This document shows positions 52,224 to 64,000 of a DNA stretch of 64,000 nt, piece after piece. The position numbers were made by a program, and so were the translations under genes. The notes beneath the pieces are model-generated. The model was not told the DNA's origin, searched no databases, and saw only the letters and a program-made list of their open reading frames with translations. The stretch covers positions 1,426,001 through 1,490,000 of the forward strand of contig NW_026515544.1 in NCBI RefSeq assembly GCF_014898815.1, given 5' to 3'. Each line of letters starts with the position of its first letter. Position 1 is the stretch's first letter. The stretch is from Panonychus citri. Lineage: Eukaryota > Arthropoda > Arachnida > Trombidiformes > Tetranychidae.

Positions 52224-55200
52224 TGAGAAATTATCTTATCCCATTAGTGGCAAAAGTTTTCACACTGGAATGAGGAAAAAGTTCAATCAGATAGAAAATT
52301 CAATTCCTTGAGTAAAAAAAAACATATTATCACCATGAAGAAAATTTCACCAACAATTAATATTTTATGTTCGCAATTGGAGTTCTATTTTCTCTGTTTG
52401 GCTTTTTTTTTCTCGATAAAGATTAGGGTGATCATCATGAAGACTGTTCGATATTTTTTTCCTCTTCAGATGCTCGAAAAAAGTTGTGAATTTAAATTGA
52501 AAAGATGAAAAAAAAAATTCTTTCTCTTTGATTACTTTGTTTTCTTTCTTTCATTCTGATGTTTATCACTTTACTCTATTCCCCATGTGAGTAAACAAAA
52601 TCAATGGATTTGAATAGATAACGAAAGTTAATTTAATCTATGATTCTATCTTAACTATCTCAAGTTTCACCGTCTTGTTTTTCACTCATGATCATCACCA
52701 AGTGTAAATACATAATATATATGAATCTGATTCTTATCGCTAATGAAATGGATCCAACTTTTAATCTGAATCTCATAAAGAGAGATTGAAACACAATATG
52801 ATAACTTCCATGGGAATCTCTTAATTCTTGATTTCTTTTTTTCCACCATGATATTACTACTATTATCCACTGGAGTAATATGAAAATTCAAAGGGTAGGA
52901 AAGACAGTAAGTTTCAGACAGAGTTTAAGAGAGAGATAGAGAAAAGGGTTAATATCACTTTGGATTTGGTAAAATTTTCATGGCTAATAGTAATTTCTTT
53001 GTTAAGATAATCATCATCATCATCATCAGAATCATCTGTTATCATGATCATGATTCTGATCATGATGAATCCTTTTTTGCTTCCTCATCAAGGATTAAGT
53101 TGTGTTATCAGGGAGGTAATAAAAGCCTGATGTAAGCTGAAATAACCAATGAACCTGAACAGTTAATCCTGATAACTTTCAATGTAAATGCTTCTATCTC
53201 ATGATAACAATGATAATATTATCATGAGAAAGCATTATCATCATCACCTTTATTATTATTATGTTCATTTTCATCTTAAACCCTTTTCTACCTTCATTTA
53301 CTTTTCCTACTTACCGGTTTATTCATTGATTATCATCATCACCATCAGAGTTTCATTGAAGTTTCAATAAGATGATTACATTAGTAGGAAAACAAATGAA
53401 TATGATGATTTCAATGTTTCACCTTCAATTATTATGGAGAAGGCAAAAAGTTTCAATGTAACTGTTAATGATGATAAATTAAATGATTATTTCCAAAGAT
53501 ATAAATGAGGATGTAAACACAATTGTTTCTTTGTGGAAGATGGAGATAAAGATTGGGATGAAGATTATATTCTGAGTAATCATTTTATCGAAATGTCACC
53601 TTAATTTTTTTCTTCTTTATTCTATTCGACTTTCTCTTCATCTTTTATCATAATGATCAGAATAAGGATGCAAGTTATTTTCCATATCATTTCAATCTTT
53701 CTTTGACATCTTTTCTTATCTTCCAAGTTTCTTTCATTTATAAAATATTCTCATCATCATCATGCTCATCATTCTGATCGATGGTATCATGCTCATCTTC
53801 ATCACAACATGATAACCAAAACACATATGATAAAACCTTAGAGTTATCATGAAAGCTTATGTATTAATGTCTATCGATAATCAATGTCTATCAAATATAA
53901 TTTAATTCAGTTTCTCTTGTAATCAATGATGATTATCATAGTTTCCATGTTTTTTAATATTTATAGTATATAACTGACAGAATATAATTACAATTACATT
54001 CTGATAATCAACTGAATATTCAATAATTGATGGCTGAAAATCTTGAGGGAGATCTTGCCTTTCCTCGATTCTTCATTTAATTTGATTAAGTTTATCTTTC
54101 CTTTTAATTATTAATTTTCTACAGTTGCTGATTCATTGATATAATTAATGGACAAACAATTAATATTCTCTATGATTAAATTGTAACTTCAGGTTGAAAG
54201 GTTAGCATAATAGAATCAGGAATCTTGTTGATGATAAATAATATTAAAACTTTTGCTTAACCATAAATGTATCAGGTAACTAATGATAATCACAATTTTC
54301 ATGTTGACATGATCAAGATGATGATGATATTGATGCGAAAAAGATGTGATGAGAATTAGGAAAAAGGTGAAAGAAAATCTTTAACATCCAATTCTTTGTT
54401 TCCATGGAAATTCAGGTAAGAATAAGAAATCAAGAAAGAGAGAGAGAGAAAGAGATAAGGAAAAATTCTTACATTTGATAAATATTCATATTCTCATTGA
54501 ATCATGTTAAGGTAACATGAATCAAAGAGGAACATTTAATTACCATGATGATGGCGAGTTAGTCAGTGACAAACATAAATATTACATGTACTTATCATCG
54601 TCATCATCATGGGTTGAATCAATTGCATAATAAAATTGTTACAGATGATGAAAAGAAAAAGGTGAAAGAGAAAGAGAGAGAGAGAAATTCTGTCTTATTC
54701 AATTCTTAAGGTTATCAGATTGTTCAGCATCTCTTTCTGAAAGTTGTTGTTATTGAAGACATGATGATAATGATGATGATGTATTATTAGTACAAAAGAG
54801 ATATCACCATTTGTATTAGTAACACGATTTCAATTGAATTGAATTCAATTGAACAATAATACTCAGAAACACCAACATTCATGGAAAAGAGGGAAAGAAA
54901 TAAAAAGCAAAAGATCCATATATTAGTTTATAACAGAATTGGAATAACAATCAAAAGACAGACTCAAATTCACCTGCAACTAGATTGTTGATACTAATTC
55001 ATCATGCCCACTGTTCCCCTTCCCATTGACCAACATGATATTATCATGATGATGACAATATATTAAGTTACAAAAAGCTGATAATTTACAGTTACTGAGG
55101 GTGAATTTTTCTTCCCATGTCAAATGTTCATGTTATCATTATGATGATGATGATGACAAAAGGTATGAATAGATTTTGATGAATACGTTAAATGAATAGG

Positions 55201-58200
55201 AAATGATAATGTTGGGAGGTGGAAAATAGATTTACTATTAATAAATTAGCTAAATTAGCTATTAACATCAATGAATTTCCAATTAGAAATTGGTTACAAA
55301 TCAAACTTGAGATTCATTAATTATCGAGTTAATTTTTTGTTTCAACTGTTCAACAATTTGATACAATTGATATTTTCCTTTTTTTTCATTCAGAAAATTG
55401 GGTTAAATCAACAGAGAGGGAAAATATTTTCCACTTCAAGTGAAATTTGGAACCACAATCAACTGATATTCATTATGATCATTAATTAAATATTATCATT
55501 AGCAATTTGTACTAATTAAGCAAATTTAATCACAATGATCACGTAAAAAACTTTTCAACTTTCATCATGTTCCCATCAGGTTGATCTTTCCACTCCAACC
55601 CCATCATCATCCTTATCATCATCTGATTATTTAATTCAAATTTGATTATGGAAGACAATTAAATAATAGCAAACAATTTAATCAATGAAATTAACTTTTC
55701 CCAGTCTCTTCCGTGATTACATGTCATCATCAAGAGTAGACAAATGAAACTCTTGATTTGTATTGTTGTCATTAATTATGATCATTGAAAGTTAATTGTT
55801 ATCATTGTGATACATTAAAGGTAAAACTGATTAACTATTTATCATGAATTTAATTTAAAATTCAATCAATACAAACAACAAATCTTAACTAATCCAAGTA
55901 TCTTAATTGTTATTTTGTTTGACTGCTGTTATTTATTGTTATTTTGTGTGTCAAAGAATCAGCTAAATTGTTGGTTAATCATCTCACGGAATTGGTTTAA
56001 TTGTGATTATAATCATGATAATAAATATCAGTGATCACGCAATAAACTCATGAATTTAAACATCTCAATCATCTTAATGTTGATTAACTTTAATCAACAT
56101 TACTGATTGTGAGTTAGAAAACCAGACAACGTGTTCAAACAATTAATTAATTGTTGGTGTTTCCCTTGTAATTTTTTGATTTCCTACCTGATTGATGCTC
56201 TTAAATTTAATCATTTAATTGTAATTTACTTTCACAGGTTAACAGTAACTGCAAGTTGTCCAATGTCTTTACAATACTTTCCTATGGATAGACAAGCCTG
56301 CTCAATAGAAATAGAAAGTTGTAAGTATATAAAGTAATTTAAGATCTTAATTGTTGTCAACTAATCAATTTAATCTAATTGTTACTCTTCTAGATGGTTA
56401 CTCTATGCTGGATATTAAATATGTTTGGTCAAAGGGTAACAAGTCAGTGGGAGTTCAAGGAGATGTGACATTACCACAGTTTAAAATTATGGGTCATGAA
56501 CAAGAATCAGCAATTGCTGCATTAACAACAGGTAACAATTAGCTGACAATTAACAAATTGTATTACTAACATATAAAAAAAACAACCAATCATTACAATC
56601 AAATTGGTGATTTATTTACATGTTGATGGTTTGAAGTTATGTTAAGTTTTAAGTTGTCTTTTTTTTGGTAACTTGAATATCGAGATAGTTTAATTTAATT
56701 TGTATATTGTTACAATTTAATTAAATTATATTGATTGTTGATTGTTGATTGTGTTGGAAAGAAATTTGTTTTTTCTTTTTGTTTTCTACTTCGTTAGATC
56801 TTTTCAATCTCTTTATTCGTATTGTTATCATTTCGTTACGTTGTTTCTTTGTGGCTCATTTGTTGTCGTTGTTGTTTTCCTTTATTATTGATAATATTAT
56901 CATGAAATTGAGCATTAGAGAGGGAGAAAATATTATTATTATTATTATTATTATTATTATGAGAGGTTGAAGTTGCTGAATCAGGTGAATAGACAGTAAA
57001 GTGATACAAGGAAAGAGGTAAAAAGAGAGTAAAAAAGTGTGTAATGTGATACAAACATTTTTGATGATAAAAGATGAAAGAAGATGATAAAGATAAGACA
57101 GAAATGGAGGATGAGGATGAAAAGTAGAGTGGGGGAGGAGGAAAGATGAGAAAGATGAAGAAAAAGTCAAATGGTCAAAGGATAAAATTGGTTTTGTCCA
57201 GTTGATTGTAACCTGAAATCAGTTATCCTTATGGGAGAGAGAGAGAGAGAGAGAGAGAGAAATGATGATTAAGACAGGGAGGAGGTCAAAGATGAAGAGA
57301 TGAGGATGAGGTGATTTCAGAATGAGAGAATTAAATGAAAGAGAAAAAAAGATAAAAGTTGAATCGAAATGAAGATGAATCGAGTTCGAAAAGATAAAGA
57401 GAGAGAAAAACTGAATAAAGAAAGAAAAATTTTCTTCTCTCCCATTATCATCTTCATCCTCTTTCTTAACTGTGTCCATTTTGTCTTCATCTTTTTTTCA
57501 TTCACCATTCAGTGAACTATAAATAGAAATATCAATTTAGCCCTTTAGATGATATTTTGGATCGATTTTGTTAAAAAGAGATAGAGAAAAAGTTCTGAAT
57601 AATGTTCTTGATTCAAGTGATGTGTTTTCACACTTGAATTATATGACATTATTTCAATCATGAAAACGATGATGATCGCATGATTATCTTGATGATTATG
57701 GTCATTTATGAATCTCTTGTAATAATATAAACCCTTTTGCCTTGTCCTGGATTTATCCTCATCCAGGAACCACAAAGATTTTGGGATAATCATCATCATC
57801 TCTTACCAACGACTATGCGTAGCATCTTTAGCTTTGTTGTAAAATTTTCTTCTATTTTTCATCTTCCCTCATCATATTATATTCATCCTTTTATTTATAT
57901 ATGTTATTTCCGGTTACTCCCAGAAAATTTCTTTCGAAAATGATCCAAAGGGGGTTAAGAACTTTTCAGATGATAAAGAAGAAGATGAAAAATTGTATTA
58001 CTTTTTTTTCTTTTTTTCTTTTCATTTCCATGAAAATTGAGAATTTTCTTCTTTTCTTTATCATCTTTACATTAATTTATCTTAAATCCTTTTTCATCCT
58101 CATCTTCATTCTCTCTCTCACACACTCATTCTATGCTCTTTTCTGTCTAATATGAATATTTCTTCTCCCTGCAGGGAGTTGGAATTCATAAGCTTCTCAG

Positions 58201-60106
58201 TTATTTGTATAAAACTTCCATTCGATCAATAGATTTCCAATTTCGTTCTATCCTCATCTTTATCATCAACTAAGGTCTTCATTTTCTTCCTCAATATTAT
58301 CATCACCATCTATTTCTCCTTCAATTTTCGCGATTCAAAGTTCAATTAGTTGAATCTTTTTGTTTCTCTCAATCAAATCGATTGAAATACTTTGAATTTG
58401 TTTCTGATCATCGTCAATTTGAATAAACTGAGTGACACTTTTTCTTCATGATGATGATTCTCTTCCTGTTTTTTTCCAAGATAATTCTGACTAGACGTTG
58501 GAAACAGTTACACTTTTCATATTTTGATGATTGAAAAATGTATCAACTTGTTATTTACATGGAGTTAACATCAGAATTGAAAGTTTATCACTGGAATTAC
58601 TTATTGTTATTATTAAAGTATAAACGGAAACATGAAGGATCTGATGATGAAGTGATGAGGATGAGGAAATAGGAAGGAGGAGAGATGGTGAAAAATTTAT
58701 AAATAACAAACATATATCATTGATAATGCTCATATAATATACAAATAATATCTTATAAGAAATTTCAATTCATAATCAGAATCGTAAATGATCACATCAC
58801 AGCGATATTATTCATTATTTGAATAATACTCACTATTTTAACTAAACTTTTTCTGTTGAAAAATTTTCATGATAAACTTGAGAGGAAGAAGAAAAAATTT
58901 TTTTGTAATAATAACAATAATAATAACGATGATGAAAATGTTTCCAAACGATATCATCATTATCAATAGTAAATAACATGAAATTTTTATGATGATTGTA
59001 ATGGTTTCCATGTTTTCATGATGATTCTGATTATTATTTTGTTTTTTTTTCTTCTCTTTCTCCATGTAGGCAATTACTCTCGATTGATTTGTAAAATTAA
59101 ATTTTCACGAAGTTTGGGTTTCTATTTGATACAAATATACATCCCCGCAAGCCTTATAGTGGTGATAAGTTGGGTATCATTTTGGTTACATCGTAATGCA
59201 ACTCCGGCTAGAGTTTCACTGGGTGTGACCACTGTCCTTACAATGACAACTTTAATGTCTTCAACAAATGCCCAACTTCCGAAAATATCTTATATCAAAT
59301 CGATTGATGTTTTCCTTGGAACTTGTTTCGTTATGGTTTTCGCTTCCCTCCTTGAATATGCGACCGTTGGTTATCTTGGTAAACGTATTGCAATGAGAAA
59401 ATCGAGAATTGAACAGTTAACCAAATTGGCCGACGAGCATCGGAGAAAGTGTGCAGCCGCAGCAGCCGCTGCTGAGGCTGCCGCAGCCGAACAAAGTGCC
59501 GCACAAGTTCCCCCTCAATTAATCTGTGCCACAACAGGATTGCCCCTCGATCCTGCTCTTCAACTACCCTGTGGTATTAAAAATCCGGTTCGTAATCCAA
59601 ATAGTCCTGAAAAATCAACTTCGATTCTCAATTTCAGTTTACTGGGAGAGAAATTTAATTTAATTTTTTTTCTCAATGAGTTCTTGTATAAGAAATGATT
59701 GTAATTGATTATTTTTTGTTTGAAATTTAATTTAATTTAGGTTCATCATCAAGGTAATCGTTGTATCGGTGGACCACCTCCTAAAATGGTCTATGGTGGT
59801 TGTCCTCAGAAAATGAATCCAAGAATTTTGGAAGCGAAACAATCATCAGGTAAAATGATTAATGAATCAAGCTCAATAGCCCTTGGAGGTGGTGGTGGAG
59901 GAGGAGGAGGTGGACCTGGTGGTGGACCTAATCAACCACCGACTCCTGTACCTTTTGGACCTAAAGATCCTAATCGGATGTTAGGTGTAAGCCCAAGTGA
60001 TATTGATAAATATTCTCGAGTTGTATTTCCTGTTTGCTTTATTTGCTTCAATCTCATGTATTGGATCATCTATATGCATATTAGCGCCTCTGGTTCACCG
60101 AATTAG
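38866..60106 (+). CDS. Rdl: GABA-gated chloride channel subunit, Rdl paralogue B
   Basis: Divergent partner of Rdl-A. Exons: 38866-38984, 39159-39244, 41815-41882, 41972-42198, 56238-56320, 56394-56531, 59070 to about 59575-59632, and 59741 or 59754 to 60106. The first six exons have the same lengths and phases as in Rdl-A. Signal peptide MIIRLISQWIFVYSLII. Ligand-binding domain: GPPVEVGIS, DFYFRQGW (Gly where Rdl-A and insects have Phe), WVPDTFFANEK, Cys-loop CPMSLQYFPMDRQAC, loop B EIESYGY, loop C TGNYSRL. TM1-TM3 match Rdl-A, with Ser290 at TM2 2' (TCA, 59216-59218). The TM3-TM4 loop differs entirely: Ala-rich, then a Gly run, ending RMLGVSPSDIDKYSR before TM4. Donor of exon 7 is uncertain (GTATTA after 59572 or GTTTAC after 59636, both phase 1 to 59754; GTTCGT, phase 0 to 59741). 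Introns reach 14 kb. Confidence 0.93.
49339..49393. repeat. (AG)n microsatellite, longest in window
   Basis: 55-bp uninterrupted AG array in Rdl-B intron 4. Confidence 0.9.
52189..52220. repeat. (GA)16 microsatellite
   Basis: 32-bp uninterrupted GA array in Rdl-B intron 4. Confidence 0.9.
56931..56960. repeat. (ATT)10 microsatellite
   Basis: 30-bp ATT array in Rdl-B intron 6, followed by a GA array at 57235-57260. Confidence 0.85.
58165..58178. repeat. 14-bp perfect palindrome in Rdl-B intron 6
   Basis: CTCCCTGCAGGGAG equals its own reverse complement and stands out in AT-rich intron sequence; it also looks like a splice acceptor (CTGCAG). Confidence 0.5.
59885..59935 (+). repeat. Poly-Gly codon repeat in Rdl-B loop
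   Basis: GGT/GGA triplets coding for a run of 10 Gly followed by PGGGP, in the last exon; it arose in a different exon from the Gly run of Rdl-A. Confidence 0.75.
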
Positions 60107-61860
60107 TTTCAAATTGTTTGGAGAGAAAATTTTCACAATTAGTTAAATCATCGAGACAATTTGAAAATGATCAACCATAATAATAAAAGGAAAATAACAA
60201 TTCGTATTCACTGATAAGCAACATCAATAAGTCAACTTGAACCTCAAATTGTTGCCATTGGTTTCCAACAATCAAATGATTATAATGAATTCTAAAGAGG
60301 AGTTTATTGTTTCCTAATTATCATTTATCTCTCTCTCTCTCTCTCTCTCTCTTTTGTAAAATTGATCATCTATTCCGTTAACAATTAATTAATGGGAAAG
60401 CAAAACAATCGATGATAATCATCAACTCACCTTAAATCAAATTAGAAACAAAAAATTGGAAAAGCAAACAATTTACTAATCATCATCACAATTAACAAAA
60501 CCACAACGTAAACAACAGCTCACAACAATCGGATACTCAAAAGCTACAATTGAAAAGCTCATAAATTGAATCAAATATAAAAACAATTTAACTAATAGTT
60601 AACAAAATTAAGATTAACTGTAATCAAATTAACAATCAAATTTGTCGGATAATTACAGTTATCAATGTTAAATTGAGCTACTAATCCAACATGGTGGCAA
60701 CAACAATTAAAATCAATCGATCAACAAGAAGGAATTAACAAAAACAACACCATCAACATTTACAAAAATCCTCTAGGTTGTTATTATTTATAATTAAGAT
60801 TAAGACTAATTAATTATTATCAATGTTATCATAGGAAATATGATTAAGATACTATTGTTTTAACATGATCATCTTTTGTTATCATTTACAAGGCAACAAT
60901 TAATATTATGTTTTATCCTCTTCTCTGATCATCAACATCGTTATCATCACAATCATAATCATCATCAACAGTATCATCATAATCATCACCATCATTATCA
61001 TCATTATCATCATCTTAATCATCTTCTTTGCCAAAAGTTGTGTTTTTTTATTGCAAACAATTAACTTTAATTGCAGAAAACAAGTAACCAAATGATTGAG
61101 ATACAAAGTGAAAGCTATTAAAAGATTGGACGAAATCAAATTAACTAATCATTTGATAATTAACAAACAGAACAACAATAGTAACACCGATTATATTAAT
61201 CTCTTAATCTGTTTCCTTGTTAATATTAATCCTCGATTATTGTTTTCTCATTTTCTTTTCGTTATCCATTTGTGATCTCAATTCACTGATCAAAGAAGCT
61301 CGTTTAAAAATTAGAACAATTAATCACAATCAGAGGATTATTATCATGTTGTTAACAAAGTTGTTAAAGGGCAGAAAGATAGATTAAATTAATAACAATT
61401 TAGAAAAAAAATATGAGCGAAAAAGAGATGAAGGAGAAGATTTTTTCGTTATCATTACTGTTTCCTTTTCCTGTTTTCGTTTTCTCCCAATTGATTTGGA
61501 TGATTTTTCTTTTGTTTTCTTTCTCAATTATGTTTAGTTTAAATTGATTATTTATCAATTATTGAGAATTGTCGATGTAGTTTCAACATTGATAATTTCG
61601 TTGTAAATATTTAAGGAATCGATTGAAAAACAAAAAGCAAAACAGCCAAAAGTAAATTCATCTAAATGCTCATCTCTTGATCTCTTCCTCCCACTTTTCA
61701 TCAACCTCCTTCCAAACCATTTCCTCTTCCTGTTTGTCCATCCCTTTTTCTGTGAATAATAGACTGAATCTAGAAAATCATCTCTTTCTTTTTATCTTCA
61801 TTATCATCTTCTTCTGTCTACCACCGATTCCCAATGAAAATAATATGAATAAGTGCCTAA

Positions 61861-61891
<31 letters not shown>

Positions 61892-62689
61892 TTCTCACTT
61901 TGTTCATTTCCTTTTCCTCTGCCTATTGGTTATCCATCTTGACGATAATAATAACTGCAATTTCAACCATGTTGATTAACTTTGATTGTTACACCGACAA
62001 CAACATCAACCATCAACCACTGTTAATATAAAAAACAATTACGAATACAAAAAAATGTTATGATTGTCAAATCAACGTGAAAACAAGACAAGAAAAAACT
62101 ATTAGAACAATTTGTTAATTACTCTAAAATCAATCTTCCTCAATTAGTGTTTAATCAGTGCTCTCGTTCTCGAAAAAATTTGTTTACTAATCATTGTAAA
62201 GTTAATTAATTTGTATTAATCTTTCTCTCTCTCTCTCTCTTTCTTTCTCTTCCAAGAACAAAAAAATGTCTTCATCTCTCTCTTTCTCTCTCTCGCAACT
62301 TTTTCTCATCCATCATCTTCTTATATACTAATAACAATCGGTCAACGATAAAACTGACCTTTTGTTTACAAACAATAGTCAACCTCTTACATGGCTTAAT
62401 CATGTCAGTAATTTACTCTAGCGAGTGTTGCTAATTCAATATAAGATACGAAAGAAAACAAAAACAAAGCAAATTCTCATATATATGAAACATGATGATA
62501 ATTAACTTGGAAAATTAACAAAAAACAAAACAACTAAAAAATTGTAAAATAAAAATCAAACAATTCGTTTCAACTTTGCTCAAAAATGAAACATTTCTCT
62601 CAATTTCATTTATTACAATTAAATATTTTCTCTTTTTCAAATTACGCGCTTTTCTTTTACTACCCTTAACTTTTTCCCCTTCGTCTAAA
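60107..62689. other. Intergenic, Rdl-B to mRpL9
   Basis: Rdl-B 3' flank with AATAAA at 60182-60187, CT arrays at 60328-60352, 61861-61887 and 62225-62240, and an (ATC)n-rich patch (60950-61025). No gene recognised. Confidence 0.45.
60182..60187 (+). terminator. Poly(A) signal candidate of Rdl-B
   Basis: AATAAA 76 bases after the stop codon at 60106. Confidence 0.4.
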
Positions 62690-62698
62690 GGGCGGAGC
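62690..62698 (+). promoter_or_regulatory. GC-box-like element upstream of mRpL9
   Basis: GGGCGGAGC, an Sp1/KLF-type GC box, 130 bp upstream of the mRpL9 start codon in very AT-rich DNA. Confidence 0.4.
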
Positions 62699-62827
62699 TT
62701 AAGAACATATGTTTTTGGTGTTGACCCGAAATGAGATTAATTTTTGTTTAAATTTTACTTTTCTCGGTGATTTAAGTTTACTAATTTGAATCTAATTCTT
62801 TCTAATTGTTGTCAATTTGATTGTTCA

Positions 62828-63643
62828 ATGTTAGCTGTACGTACTTGTTCACTGGTTTGCCGGCGAAATATTTGGAAATTCAAAAGATGGCAAGAACCGT
62901 TACTTGCACCTGAGAATTTGGAATCACCTTATATTGTTGGACCTTATATTCGTGACCGTTTACCTGAGCAATCAATTCTTAAACCAAGGATTCGTTATGA
63001 TGATGTTTTCGAGGAGATACATAATACCGATGATGATCCTGTTCCTCCGATGAAAGTTTTGCTTCTTGAAAATGTTGCCAATTTGGGTGTTGCTGGTGAA
63101 GTATTGGAAGTACCCGGAGAGATGGCTCGATATAATTTAATTCCAAGTCAACAAGCTACTTATGCAACTGATTTGAATTTAAAACTTTACGCTGATTTGA
63201 TTCAGAAATGTTTAGACAATCCGGATGCACCATCTTCTCGTCTTTCCATTGTAACAACGAAAAAACTTGCGACACAATTTATCTTGGTAACTATGAGTTC
63301 AGATGCTCCTTGGAAAATTGAACCTTGGCACATTAGGGTTGCTTGTCGTCAGATTGGTTTAGTTGTTCCCGATTATGCAATTAAATTACCCGATGAACCG
63401 ATAACTGGACCAAATATTGAAAATGAGCTGAAAGATTTTGCCATACAAATTACCGTTAATAAGAATCCAAGGGAAACTGTTAATGTTAGATGTGTTCTTC
63501 ATCATGTTAAAGAAAATCTTAAATCTCAATGGCATAGGAGAGAACCAAGAGTCGCCATTTTACCGGAACAACAGCAACTTTTAGATTCGATGCATAAATT
63601 TGAACCATATTATGATGAAGAGGAACGAACGAACTTTTCATGA
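62828..63643 (+). CDS. mRpL9: Mitochondrial ribosomal protein bL9m
   Basis: Component of the large subunit of the mitochondrial ribosome. Single exon, 271 residues. The first in-frame ATG is at 62828; the upstream in-frame extension has no ATG. The N-terminus MLAVRTCSLVCRRNIWKFKR is basic and lacks acidic residues, as in a mitochondrial targeting sequence. The bL9 N-domain runs from about residue 75: MKVLLLENVANLGVAGEVLEV, then ARYNLIPSQQATYAT, corresponding to the bacterial L9 pattern with G-x-x-x-V and the R/N-Y-L-I-P RNA-binding motif. The C-terminal part (about 115-271) is typical of metazoan bL9m, with an acidic end. Promoter: GC box at 62690. AATAAA at 63931-63936. Confidence 0.92.
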   Translation: MLAVRTCSLVCRRNIWKFKRWQEPLLAPENLESPYIVGPYIRDRLPEQSILKPRIRYDDVFEEIHNTDDDPVPPMKVLLLENVANLGVAGEVLEVPGEMARYNLIPSQQATYATDLNLKLYADLIQKCLDNPDAPSSRLSIVTTKKLATQFILVTMSSDAPWKIEPWHIRVACRQIGLVVPDYAIKLPDEPITGPNIENELKDFAIQITVNKNPRETVNVRCVLHHVKENLKSQWHRREPRVAILPEQQQLLDSMHKFEPYYDEEERTNFS

Positions 63644-64000
63644 GCTCCTTTTGATTGTCAATTCATTCGATAAAAATGAATTAGCCTCTTAAGTTAATCA
63701 TGTTTTTCTCGTTTCTTTTTTTCTGATTTGTATAGAAGAGAGTTTGATATTCATTAATCATCTATTCACCATCTTGTTAATTTAAGTAATATAGTCAATT
63801 GGTACAATGATAATCTATACATAAATCTGAGAATGATTAAAAATCAATCTTGACACGATTCTACCAATAGGTTAATCAAATGTGTGAAATACAATCAATC
63901 AACTGCTACATTTTTGACCAACAATCAACTAATAAAGACAAGAAAAACAAAGATTAGTTAAAAAAAACGCTACCTAGAAAATTCTGAGAATTTAATAATT
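63644..64000. other. mRpL9 3' flank
   Basis: AT-rich 3' region with a poly(A) signal AATAAA at 63931-63936. No further gene starts before the window ends. Confidence 0.5.

Larger units (their letters stand above)
42199..56237 (+). other. Rdl-B intron 4 (14 kb), no nested gene seen
   Basis: AT-rich with many microsatellites: (ATG)n at 42934-42959, CT at 45303-45327, GA at 49339-49393 and 52189-52220, and ATC/GAT runs throughout. ORFs are short and of low complexity (Ser/Leu/His/Ile-rich). No transposase or reverse transcriptase motif seen. Confidence 0.5.

Noticed and set aside
53018..53070. Runs of ATC/ATG repeats resembling direct-repeat arrays
   Set aside because: Simple trinucleotide repeats without regular spacers; not CRISPR-like and the genome is eukaryotic.
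62786..62827. N-terminal extension of the mRpL9 frame
   Set aside because: It begins with TTG, not ATG; the ATG at 62828 gives a good mitochondrial presequence.

Overview
The window is AT-rich eukaryotic nuclear DNA. Genes are split by GT-AG introns, there are many (GA)n/(CT)n and (GAT)n microsatellites, and the proteins are clearly arthropod-like (Rdl-type GABA receptors, a STAT92E/STAT5-like STAT, YJU2, mitochondrial L9). The duplicated Rdl genes and the residue in their pore point to a mite, possibly a spider mite (Tetranychidae). That species-level guess is inference.

Layout. (1) 1-2371: a damaged, partly tandem-duplicated STAT copy on the minus strand that runs off the left edge. (2) 2809-3685: the spliceosomal factor gene YJU2/CCDC94. 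(3) 4443-5076: a small secreted coiled-coil protein of unknown function. (4) 6399-10151: the only STAT copy here with an intact reading frame, in six exons. (5) 11850-18380: a large inverted duplication whose arms each hold one intact seven-exon secreted-protein gene (12282-13402 plus; 16844-17964 minus) and one decayed fragment of an Rdl last exon. The middle of the inversion holds a third, broken STAT copy (14085-15857). (6) 21513-36238 minus and 38866-60106 plus: two complete Rdl-like GABA-gated chloride channel genes, head to head, with the same exon lengths and intron phases in their first six exons. Between their start codons lies an inverted repeat with almost identical arms of about 600 bp. 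(7) 62828-63643: mitochondrial ribosomal protein bL9m.

The two receptor genes form one unit: divergent paralogues, both with Ser at the pore position linked to cyclodiene insensitivity, and with different ligand-binding and cytoplasmic-loop sequence. The left 18 kb is a hotspot of duplication, inversion, microhomology deletion and gene conversion (or, in places, assembly error) affecting STAT, a secreted-protein family and a lost third Rdl copy. The long Rdl introns (up to 14 kb) appear gene-free. Exons were assigned by reading splice sites and homology by eye; no transcript or database search was available.
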